Shown here: positions 6,838 to 13,185 of the stretch, piece after piece
Position numbering within the stretch: position 1 is the stretch's first letter
Layout: every line of letters starts with the position of its first letter
Source: DAIRUQ01 sp036803245
Lineage (GTDB): Bacteria; Chloroflexota; Anaerolineae; UBA1429
DNA length: 15,459 bases
NCBI GenBank assembly: GCA_036803245.1
Contig: DAIRUQ010000067.1
Coordinates: 1-15,459, forward strand
Direction of reading: 5' to 3'
The notes under the pieces: generated by a model
Databases searched by the model: none
What the model saw: the letters and a program-made list of their open reading frames with translations, nothing else
Told to the model about the DNA's origin: nothing
Position numbers and translations under genes: made by a program

Positions 6838-7497
6838 CTATCCCTTTCTTTGCTTTATCGGGCCGTTCCAGTCCTCGGGCGCCGGCTCCCTTACCACAGC
6901 CCAAAGCCGCGCAGATGCGCTTTGCTCCAGCCAGGTCTCGCGTCGGTCGGCCATGCCCGGCGTGCTTGCATCGCCATAGGTGAGGGCATCTAGAAAGCCG
7001 ATCACCTCGCCCAAGCGCGCGTCGATCAGGTTCACCGCTACCGGACGAGTGGTGTTCTCGCGCTTCAGATCCCAGTGAAACCCATGGATCAGGTCATCGA
7101 TCAGCAACATCCGCTCCCGCGCGCTCTGGGCCTGCGGGAATCGCTCCAGAAAGCGACCAAACTGCTCGAAAACGGGCTCGGCCCCCACGAGCTGCTTGTG
7201 TTGGATGGTGGCAAAGTAATCGCCCCAGCTCAGCTCCCAGCCACAACCGTCACAGTACAGATATTCTTGCTTGTCAGAGCCGTGGGGTACGGTCTGCCCA
7301 CACACGGGACAGGGTGCCCGGCCACGAAAGGCCTCGTTAGCAGCCAAAAAGCTCTCACACCTCGCCAGCAGCCCATACCCCACGTCGTCGATCAGCTCGT
7401 CGTCATAGATGCCCTGGGCGTCGGTCTCGTACAGCCGCCGGATCTTCCATGGGGGCACGCGCGGCGCCCACTGCGGCAGAACCTTGCGCTCAGTCAC
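6838..7497 (-). CDS. Uncharacterised zinc-ribbon protein
   Basis: 219 residues, family not recognised. An N-terminal helical part (about 20-58) is followed by a four-Cys zinc knuckle (CPVC at 63-66, CDGC at 82-85, the latter in YLYCDGCGWE). A helical C-terminal half contains LLIDDLIHGFHWDLKRE (131-147) and RPVAVNLIDARLGEVIGFLD (151-170). There is no signal peptide or membrane segment, so it is cytosolic. The C-terminal half looks conserved in character (charged, with His139 and His141 near Asp143) and could hold an active site, but no known catalytic motif is evident. The GTG at 7497 is preferred over a TTG at 7506 because AGGGG at 7507-7511 is 9 bases before the GTG but touches the TTG. It sits 12 bases after the protease gene and 4 bases before the sulfatase gene, so it is firmly in the operon. 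Confidence 0.75.
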   Translation of the reverse strand: MTERKVLPQWAPRVPPWKIRRLYETDAQGIYDDELIDDVGYGLLARCESFLAANEAFRGRAPCPVCGQTVPHGSDKQEYLYCDGCGWELSWGDYFATIQHKQLVGAEPVFEQFGRFLERFPQAQSARERMLLIDDLIHGFHWDLKRENTTRPVAVNLIDARLGEVIGFLDALTYGDASTPGMADRRETWLEQSASARLWAVVREPAPEDWNGPIKQRKG

Positions 7498-7506
7498 GGC
7501 GCCCAA

Positions 7507-7511
7507 CCCCT
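7507..7511 (-). promoter_or_regulatory. Ribosome binding site deciding the GTG start at 7497
   Basis: AGGGG on the minus strand, partly inside the TAG stop of the protease gene. It is 9 bases before GTG 7497 and directly adjacent to the alternative TTG at 7506, which favours the GTG. Confidence 0.55.
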
Positions 7512-8649
7512 ACCACGAATCCTTGTCGTTCCGCCGGCTCATGCGCTCGCGGATGAACGTCACCAGATCCTCGCGGGTCAACATCCCCACCAGGTCGCCA
7601 TCGCGCAGCACCGGCAACTGGTTGACCCCATCGGCGGCCATGTGCCGCATGGCCTCTTCCAGCGACGTCTCGGGCAGCACCGACTGGGCGTCCTGCAGCG
7701 GCATCATCACGTCGCGCACGCGCGTCTCGCGCCACTGGTCGCGCGGCACGTCGCGCACGTTGTGCACCGTCAGTAATCCCAACGTCCCCTCTGGCCCCGA
7801 CACGGCAAAGCAGCGCTTGCCGCCCTGCACGATATAGTGCTCCACTAGCATGTCCAGCGTCACCTGCTGCGGCACCATGGCGCACACGCCGCTCATGGCC
7901 TCGGCCACGATGTGATCTGCCAACACGTTCTTTACCGAGAGCTGGGCATAGCTGCTGCGTGCCGCCGACTGCAGGAACATGCCCACCAGCACCAGCGAGA
8001 GGCCGCTGCCCCACATGCCCAACATTGCCTGGCCGATGCCCACCAGAATGAACAGGTATGACACCACCTGCCCCACCCGTGAGGCCCAGCGCGTCGCCCA
8101 CATCAGGTCGTCGCGCGCGCCCCACAGCACCGCCCGCAGCACCCGGCCGCCATCCAGCGGAAAGCCCGGGATCAGGTTAAAGGCGCCCAGGAACAGGTTG
8201 CTGAACCCCACATACATCGCCACGGCGCCCACCGGCTGCGACACGGGCCCCAGCACCAGCCACACCACCACCAGCAGCGCGCCCAGCCCCAGGCTCACGG
8301 CCGGCCCGGCCAACGCCATCAGCACCTCTTCCTTGGGCGATCGAGGCTCTTGGCTGATCTGCGCCACGCCCCCAAAGATGTACAATGTGATATCCTTGAC
8401 CGGCACGCCCTGCTTGCGGGCCACCAACGAGTGCCCCAGCTCGTGCAACAGCACCGACCCGAAAAAGAGCAGGCTGGTCACCACTGCCAGGCCCCAGCGC
8501 GTGGCCGTGCCCCAGTTCGGGTACACCTGTGGGAAATAGGTTGCCGCCAGCGACCAAGTGAGCCAAAAGAATACAATCAACCAACTAGGGTCCACCTGAA
8601 CCGGGAACCCGAACATGGTCCCCAGGCGAATCTGCCTACGTTGCGCCAT
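7510..8649 (-). CDS. Site-2-protease-type zinc metalloprotease (M50) with paired CBS domains
   Basis: 379 residues from the chosen ATG. An intramembrane metalloprotease: several hydrophobic helices cover about 20-230. The zinc motif HELGH lies at 69-73 and the third-ligand motif NLIPGFPLDGGRVLR at 158-172. The C-terminal half holds two CBS domains (about 240-300 and 313-370; second one VRDVMM...LVGMLTREDLV), which usually bind adenine nucleotides and could tie proteolysis to energy state. The family cuts membrane-spanning regulators or signal peptides; the target here is unknown. The open frame runs back to 8772, but homologues begin 7-10 residues before the FG-x-P motif, which fits ATG 8649; ATGs at 8661 and 8682 are alternatives. 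It is the first gene of the minus-strand operon, divergent from the ABC exporter. Confidence 0.9.
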   Translation of the reverse strand: MAQRRQIRLGTMFGFPVQVDPSWLIVFFWLTWSLAATYFPQVYPNWGTATRWGLAVVTSLLFFGSVLLHELGHSLVARKQGVPVKDITLYIFGGVAQISQEPRSPKEEVLMALAGPAVSLGLGALLVVVWLVLGPVSQPVGAVAMYVGFSNLFLGAFNLIPGFPLDGGRVLRAVLWGARDDLMWATRWASRVGQVVSYLFILVGIGQAMLGMWGSGLSLVLVGMFLQSAARSSYAQLSVKNVLADHIVAEAMSGVCAMVPQQVTLDMLVEHYIVQGGKRCFAVSGPEGTLGLLTVHNVRDVPRDQWRETRVRDVMMPLQDAQSVLPETSLEEAMRHMAADGVNQLPVLRDGDLVGMLTREDLVTFIRERMSRRNDKDSW

Positions 8650-8693
8650 GGCCCTCGCCATCCTTTCCGGGGATAGGTTCATGCTACCGTCAC

Positions 8694-8699
8694 AGTATA
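8694..8699 (-). promoter_or_regulatory. Possible -10 box for the minus-strand operon
   Basis: TATACT on the minus strand, about 45 bases before the chosen protease ATG. The -35 region at a 17-base spacer (TAGCGT) is poor, and no TGn precedes the box. If correct, transcription would start near 8687, almost at ATG 8682, which supports one of the downstream ATGs. This is a modest candidate only. Confidence 0.4.
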
Positions 8700-8756
8700 G
8701 CCGCGCCCGGCCTTGGACGCTAGCGGCCGACACGGGCTTCCGGCATGCGGCGGCGC

Positions 8757-8785
8757 TTGCCCAATTCGTCACCCCGTGCTATACT
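8757..8785 (+). promoter_or_regulatory. Sigma-70-type extended -10 promoter of the ABC exporter operon
   Basis: The -35 box TTGCCC (8757-8762, four of six consensus bases) and the -10 box TATACT (8780-8785, five of six) are separated by exactly 17 bases. TGC immediately precedes the -10, giving an extended -10 element. Transcription should start near 8792, about 22 bases before the leader ORF and 150 bases before the transporter ATG. In such GC-rich sequence this is a strong match. Confidence 0.7.
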
Positions 8786-8813
8786 CGCGCGGCTTCTGGA
8801 TAAAGGGGTTGCC

Positions 8814-8840
8814 ATGCGTATCCGCTACACCACGCTCTAG
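8814..8840 (+). CDS. Leader peptide MRIRYTTL, candidate macrolide-stalling uORF
   Basis: An eight-codon ORF ending in TAG, far too short for gene finders. It has the ribosome binding site AAAGGGG (8802-8808) with a 5-base spacer, and lies about 22 bases after the predicted transcription start, so it is the first translated frame of the exporter mRNA. Arg2-Ile3-Arg4 is a +x+ motif, the class of nascent chain at which macrolide-bound ribosomes stall. From memory, the ErmD leader (ErmDL) contains MRLRFPTL, where MRLR is enough for stalling. The peptide here matches M-R-(I/L)-R-(Y/F)-x-T-L along its whole length. Stalling would be expected with codon Ile3 in the P site and Arg4 in the A site. BmrCD, an ABC pair in Bacillus, is known to be controlled by a translated leader through ribosome-mediated attenuation. 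Function here is inferred; the ORF, its binding site and the resemblance are read directly. Confidence 0.7.
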   Translation: MRIRYTTL

Positions 8841-8927
8841 AGAGCTCACCTCCGCCGACGCGCCGTTAGCCGGTGCGCCACCTTGTTCACCCATCGTCGC
8901 TTTCGTCTCAACGCGCGCTTGTCGCTC
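8841..8927 (+). promoter_or_regulatory. Untranslated leader with hairpin and C-rich tract before the ABC exporter
   Basis: Between the leader peptide stop and the transporter ribosome binding site. A 7-bp stem (8859-8865 with 8871-8877, one G-T pair, 5-base loop) forms just after the uORF. Its 3' arm could instead pair in part with 8913-8918, close to the ribosome binding site, so two exclusive folds are possible. The stretch 8878-8913 is C-rich and G-poor (15 C against 5 G in 36 bases), which resembles a Rho loading region. There is no T run, so no intrinsic terminator is seen. Regulation by Rho or by translation is possible but inferred. Confidence 0.4.
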
Positions 8928-8932
8928 AGGAG
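8928..8932 (+). promoter_or_regulatory. Ribosome binding site deciding the ABC exporter start at 8941
   Basis: AGGAG with an 8-base spacer to ATG 8941. The open frame extends upstream to 8713, but that part lies across the promoter and leader and has no transporter-like sequence. A second ATG at 8934, in another frame, is only one base from the AGGAG and is unlikely to be used. Confidence 0.8.
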
Positions 8933-8940
8933 TATGCCGC

Positions 8941-10722
8941 ATGCAGACCCTTCGCCGCTTGGCATCGTATATCAAGCCTTTTCCCTGGATCGTCGTCTTG
9001 GTCTTTGCGGGCATGTTTGGTGGCATCGCCGCCGATCTCACCCTGCCCCGCCTGCTCGGCTGGACCATCGACCGCGGCCTGACGGCCGGCTCTATGGGTG
9101 TGGTCCTGCGCTATGTGGGCCTCTTGGCGGTGCTGGCCGTCGCCCGCGCCTCGCTGCGCTACCTCCAGGGCGTGTCGCAGGATCGCCTGGGCCAAAGGGT
9201 CATCCGTCGGTTGCGCCACGAGCTCTACGAAAAGCTCCAGCGCCTGAGCTTCTCCTACTATACGGTGCATCCCACCGGCGACATCATGTCGCGCGTCACC
9301 GATGACCTCTATGCCATCATGGACTTTTTCGGGTTCGGGCTGGCCGAGATGGTGTCGGCGTCGCTCATGTTCACGGGCACCCTGGTCGTGCTGCTGCTCC
9401 TAGATTGGCGCCTGGCCCTGGCCGTTGCCTCGCCGGTGCCGCTCCTCATGCTGGTGGCATTCCGCTTTTCCGGCATCGTCGGCCCCAAGTGGGAGCGCAT
9501 CCGCAAAGAGATGGGCCGCCTCACCAGCACCCTGCAAGAGAGCCTCTCCGGCGTCCGCGTCGTCAAGGCCTTTTCCCGCGAGCGCGATGAAATGTCCAAA
9601 TTCGGCGACCGCAACCTCACCATGCGCACCGCCAACCTGGACCGCGCCGCCGCCGAGGCCCGCACTTTTCCCGTCCTCGAGTTCCTTAGCGGGATCTGCT
9701 TTGTGATGCTCTATGGCTATGGCGGCCATCGCGTGCTGAACGGCCAGATGACCCTGGGCACCCTGATGGCCTTTAACTGGTACCTTTGGGGCCTGATCTG
9801 GCCCATCCGCTTTCTCGGCTTTCTCATCAGCCTGGCGCGCCGCGCCGCCGCTGCTGGCCCCCGCGTGTTCGAGGTGCTGGACGCCAACGACGAGATCCCC
9901 GAGAGCGATGACGCCACGCCCATGCCGCGCATCCAGGGCCATATCGTCTTTGAGAACGTCACCTTTGCCTTTCCCGATGGTGACGGCACGCCCGTGCTCC
10001 AGGGTCTAGACCTGGAGATCCAGCCCGGCCAGGTGGTCGCCGTCCTGGGCGGCACCGGCTCGGGCAAGTCGTCGCTGATCAACCTGGTGCCGCGCTTTTA
10101 TGACCCCCAAGAGGGCCGCATCCTAATCGACGGCCAGGACATCCGCCACGTGACGCTCGGCGACCTGCGCCGCCAGATCGGGATCGTCCCCCAAGAGACG
10201 TTCCTGTTCTCGGACACCATCCGCAACAACATCGCCTTTGGCCGGCCCGACGCGACCGAGGAAGAGGTCATCGCAGCGGCCCGCGCCGCCCAGGCCCACG
10301 AGTTTATCTCCGAGATCGAAGAGGGCTATGAGGCCCGCGTCGGCGAACGCGGCGTCGGCCTCTCGGGCGGGCAAAAGCAGCGCGTCGCCATCGCCCGCGC
10401 CCTGCTCCCCGATCCGCGCATCCTGATCTTGGACGAGGCCACCTCTAGCGTGGACGCCGAGACCGAGCACTTGCTCCAAGAGGCGCTCACCGAGTTGATG
10501 CGCGGGCGCACCAGCCTGGTCATCGCCCAGCGCCTCTCGACCGTCCAGAACGCCGACACCGTGCTGGTGCTGCGCGATGGCCGGGTGGCCGAACAGGGAA
10601 CCCACGAGGAGCTGATGGCCCTGGGCGGCGAGTACACCCGCATCTATGACCTGCAGCTCCGCCCGCAACAGGAAGCCACCATCGACGCCACTCCCCCCAC
10701 GGAAGAGGTCGATCATGCCTGA
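8941..10722 (+). CDS. Heterodimeric ABC exporter, first subunit
   Basis: 593 residues: an exporter-type transmembrane domain (about 15-300, six helices) fused to an ATPase domain (about 335-570). Motifs: Walker A GGTGSGKSS (370-378), Q-loop Gln418, signature LSGGQ (474-478), Walker B ILILDE (494-499) with the catalytic Glu499 present. The switch-loop His is replaced: IAQRLST has Gln530 where IAHRLST is usual. The family (BmrC/D, LmrC/D, TM287/288) exports drugs or lipids from the inner leaflet. The gene shares an 8-base overlap with the second subunit, so the two are made together. It is led by an extended -10 promoter and a short leader peptide that hints at induction by a ribosome-targeting drug. 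The substrate is not provable from sequence. It ends in TGA. Confidence 0.93.
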   Translation: MQTLRRLASYIKPFPWIVVLVFAGMFGGIAADLTLPRLLGWTIDRGLTAGSMGVVLRYVGLLAVLAVARASLRYLQGVSQDRLGQRVIRRLRHELYEKLQRLSFSYYTVHPTGDIMSRVTDDLYAIMDFFGFGLAEMVSASLMFTGTLVVLLLLDWRLALAVASPVPLLMLVAFRFSGIVGPKWERIRKEMGRLTSTLQESLSGVRVVKAFSRERDEMSKFGDRNLTMRTANLDRAAAEARTFPVLEFLSGICFVMLYGYGGHRVLNGQMTLGTLMAFNWYLWGLIWPIRFLGFLISLARRAAAAGPRVFEVLDANDEIPESDDATPMPRIQGHIVFENVTFAFPDGDGTPVLQGLDLEIQPGQVVAVLGGTGSGKSSLINLVPRFYDPQEGRILIDGQDIRHVTLGDLRRQIGIVPQETFLFSDTIRNNIAFGRPDATEEEVIAAARAAQAHEFISEIEEGYEARVGERGVGLSGGQKQRVAIARALLPDPRILILDEATSSVDAETEHLLQEALTELMRGRTSLVIAQRLSTVQNADTVLVLRDGRVAEQGTHEELMALGGEYTRIYDLQLRPQQEATIDATPPTEEVDHA

Positions 10723-12514
10723 TGCCCAATACGAAAAGCTCGACGAGGTCGAGAAACTACCGTTCAACTATGGCCATTTCCGTCGGCTGCTGGGCTATGC
10801 CCGGCCCTATCGCCGCAAGCTGCTGCTGGTCACTGCCGTCATCACCATCAGCACCATCCTGCGGCTCACCGAGCCCTACCTGCTGCGCACCATGGTCGAC
10901 ATTGGCATCACCGGCCGCCAGCCGCGGGTCATCACCCAGATGGCCCTGCTGTGGCTGCTATTTCAGGCTATCGGCGGCCTGGCGGGCTATGTGCGCATCC
11001 GCATCCTCAACGATACCGGCACCGGCATCATCTATGACCTGCGTCGCGAGCTGTTTGACCACATGCAGTGGCTCTCGCTGCGCTTTTATGATGGACGGCC
11101 CGTCGGCAGCATGATGTCTCGCGTCACCAACGACGTGGAAGCCATCAACAACCTAATCAACTCGGGCCTGGTCACCATCGTCTCCCAGTCGGTCAGCCTG
11201 ATCGGCATCGTGGTGGTCATGTTCGTGCTGAACCCGCGCCTGGCCTTTATGGCATTCTTGGTGGTGCCGCCCATGGTGTTTGCCATCGCCCGGCTGCGCC
11301 CGCGCATGGAGACCGGCTGGCGCAACGTCCGCAAGGCCAACAGCAACATCACCGCCAACCTGAACGAGTCCATCACCGGCATCCGCGTCTCGCAGAGCTT
11401 TTGCCGCGAGGGCGAGAACATCCGCCGCTTTGACGAGCTCAACGACTCGTACTATCGCACCTTTATGCAGGCCATCCGCATCGAATGGCTGGTGTGGCCC
11501 ATGGCCGATGTGTTTGGCGTCGTCGGCACCGGCCTGGTCGTCATGACCGGCGCCCGCATGGTGATGCAGGACGTCCTCACGGTGGGCTATGTGCTGGCCT
11601 TTATCGACTATCTCTGGCGCTTCTGGGAGCCGATCAATGCCATCAGCCGGGTCTATTCGCGGGTGCTCAGCGCCATGGCCTCGGCCGAGCGCATCTTTGA
11701 GTATCTCGATACCAAGCCCGAGGTGCTGGACAGCCCCAACGCCGTGGAGGTGGACGACATCACCGGCGGGGTGCAATTCGAGGATGTCTGCTTTCGCTAT
11801 GATGAGGACGAGCCGTACGTGCTCCGCGATATCGACCTCACCGTCGAGCCCGGCCAAACCATCGCCATCGTTGGGCCCACCGGCGCCGGCAAGACCAGCA
11901 TCATCAACCTGTTGATGCGCTTTTACGATCCCCAAGAGGGCCGCGTCCTGGTGGATGGCCACGACCTGCGCGACGTGGCCCTGGCCTCTATCAGGCGCCG
12001 CATGGCGCTGGTGCTCCAAGAGTCGTTCCTGTTCTCGGGCACCATCGCCGAGAACATTCGCTACGGCAGCCCCGACGCCACCATGGAGGACGTCATCGCC
12101 GTCGCCAAGGCGGTCAAGGTGCACGACTTTGTGGCCAAGCTCCAGGACGGCTATGAGCACCAGGTAGAAGAGCGCGGCGGGCGCCTGTCGGTGGGGCAAC
12201 GCCAGCTCATCTCGTTCGCCCGCGCCCTCTTGCGCGACCCGCGCATCCTGATCCTGGACGAGGCCACCTCGTCGGTGGACACGCAGACCGAGGCCACCAT
12301 CCAGGAGGCCATGCACACACTGTTGCGCGATCGCACGGCCATCATCATCGCCCACCGCCTCAGCACCATCCGACGCGCCGACTGCATCCTGGTCATCGAG
12401 GATGGCCGCATCGTCGAACGCGGCGCCCACGCCGAGCTCATGGCCAGTGGCGGCCCGTATAGCCAGCTCTACCGGCGGCAGTTTGCTGCGGGCGCGCTCC
12501 CAGCGGGCGAATAG
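10715..12514 (+). CDS. Heterodimeric ABC exporter, second subunit
   Basis: 599 residues with a transmembrane domain (about 25-325) and an ATPase domain (about 352-590). Motifs: Walker A GPTGAGKTS (387-395), Q-loop Gln435, Walker B ILILDE (511-516) with Glu516, switch His547 in IAHRLST. The signature is LSVGQ (491-495) instead of LSGGQ. In a head-to-tail dimer this altered signature faces the Walker A/B of the first subunit, whose switch His is also lost. One ATP site is thus degenerate and the other (this subunit's core with the partner's LSGGQ) is canonical, the standard design of heterodimeric exporters. The ATG at 10715 is supported by GGAAGAGG 6 bases upstream and overlaps the partner's end by 8 bases; an earlier in-frame ATG at 10646 lies well inside the first gene and is rejected. 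Confidence 0.93.
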   Translation: MPDAQYEKLDEVEKLPFNYGHFRRLLGYARPYRRKLLLVTAVITISTILRLTEPYLLRTMVDIGITGRQPRVITQMALLWLLFQAIGGLAGYVRIRILNDTGTGIIYDLRRELFDHMQWLSLRFYDGRPVGSMMSRVTNDVEAINNLINSGLVTIVSQSVSLIGIVVVMFVLNPRLAFMAFLVVPPMVFAIARLRPRMETGWRNVRKANSNITANLNESITGIRVSQSFCREGENIRRFDELNDSYYRTFMQAIRIEWLVWPMADVFGVVGTGLVVMTGARMVMQDVLTVGYVLAFIDYLWRFWEPINAISRVYSRVLSAMASAERIFEYLDTKPEVLDSPNAVEVDDITGGVQFEDVCFRYDEDEPYVLRDIDLTVEPGQTIAIVGPTGAGKTSIINLLMRFYDPQEGRVLVDGHDLRDVALASIRRRMALVLQESFLFSGTIAENIRYGSPDATMEDVIAVAKAVKVHDFVAKLQDGYEHQVEERGGRLSVGQRQLISFARALLRDPRILILDEATSSVDTQTEATIQEAMHTLLRDRTAIIIAHRLSTIRRADCILVIEDGRIVERGAHAELMASGGPYSQLYRRQFAAGALPAGE

Positions 12515-12535
12515 AGCCAATCCGGCCACGCGAAA

Positions 12536-12579
12536 GGCCCCTCCCCGTCACGACGCCAGACGTCGTGTAGGGAGGGGCC
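12536..12579. terminator. Long hairpin between convergent operons, probable bidirectional terminator
   Basis: Ten perfect base pairs (12536-12545 with 12570-12579), a small internal loop, then seven more pairs (12549-12555 with 12561-12567) and a 5-base loop. It lies 21 bases past the exporter stop and 26 bases past the DUF4340 stop on the other strand. T runs are short (TTT on the minus strand, none on the plus), so it is a strong stem with a weak U-tract. Confidence 0.7.
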
Positions 12580-12605
12580 ACCTGCTGCTTACGGGCCGTC
12601 CCGCT

Positions 12606-13184
12606 CTACTCGGCGGGCGGCTCGGGCGTTGGCGTCGGTTGCAACGGCGGCTGCGCGAACATGTCCTCAGCCTGCATATACAGCCCCCGACTGATCAAGT
12701 AGATCGCCGCATCACCCTCGACCTGGGCATACTGGGCCGTGCCCTGCGGATTCTCGGCGCCCATGGCCAAGCGCACCACGCTCCCGTCGGCCAGCTCGGC
12801 CTCTAGCACCACCTGGGCCGGATCCAGCCCCACCTCGCTCAACCCAATCGATCCAGGCTCCAGACGGCGCTCGGGCTGCAGGTTCGTCAGCGTGCCCAGC
12901 ACCGTCCCCAGGGTCCAGGCGTCGGCCGGCCCCTGCACCGGCTCGGCCACCTGCCAGTCGCCGGCATCGTCCCGCACCAGCACCACCGTGGCGCCGTCCG
13001 CGATGCGCGTCAGGGTCAGCCGCCGCACCGTCCCCTCCTCCAGCGCCACCACGGCTGGCAGCGTGGTCGGGTACGGCGTCACGTTCATCACTCGCGGGCT
13101 CCCCTCGGGGCGCTCCACCAGCAACACCAGCGCCACCAACGCCAGCGCCACGGCCACGAGCGCCAGGGTGGTCTTGCTGTTCAT
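12606..13184 (-). CDS. DUF4340 domain protein
   Basis: 192 residues. One N-terminal membrane helix (about 5-23) is followed by an outside beta-rich region. RRLTLTRIADGATVVLVRDDAGDWQVAEP, YAQVEGDAAIYLISRGLY and similar repeating strand pairs are typical of DUF4340, a family that follows GldG-like genes. A Pro-rich tail (PPLQPTPTPEPPAE) ends the protein. The role is unknown; the constant linkage suggests a part or partner of the ABC complex on the outer face of the membrane. The start is ATG 13184, preceded by GGAGG about 10 bases away; the open frame extends 10 codons further up into the previous gene. Only one base separates it from the GldG-like stop, giving the junction TAG-C-ATG. It is shorter than many DUF4340 proteins, which often carry two copies of the domain. 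Confidence 0.8.
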   Translation of the reverse strand: MNSKTTLALVAVALALVALVLLVERPEGSPRVMNVTPYPTTLPAVVALEEGTVRRLTLTRIADGATVVLVRDDAGDWQVAEPVQGPADAWTLGTVLGTLTNLQPERRLEPGSIGLSEVGLDPAQVVLEAELADGSVVRLAMGAENPQGTAQYAQVEGDAAIYLISRGLYMQAEDMFAQPPLQPTPTPEPPAE

Positions 13185-13185
13185 G

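Noticed and set aside
8650..8772. N-terminal extension of the metalloprotease back to 8772
   Set aside because: It would overlap the probable -10 box, and homologues start close to the chosen ATG.
8859..8877. Intrinsic terminator in the exporter leader
   Set aside because: The stem has only 7 pairs including one G-T, and no T run follows it.
8713..8940. N-terminal extension of the first ABC subunit from ATG 8713
   Set aside because: It crosses the promoter and the leader peptide, has no transporter-like sequence, and ATG 8941 has a well-placed AGGAG.
11153..12529. 458-codon open frame on the minus strand
   Set aside because: Antisense shadow of the second ABC subunit; His/Asp/Gly-rich with no domain.
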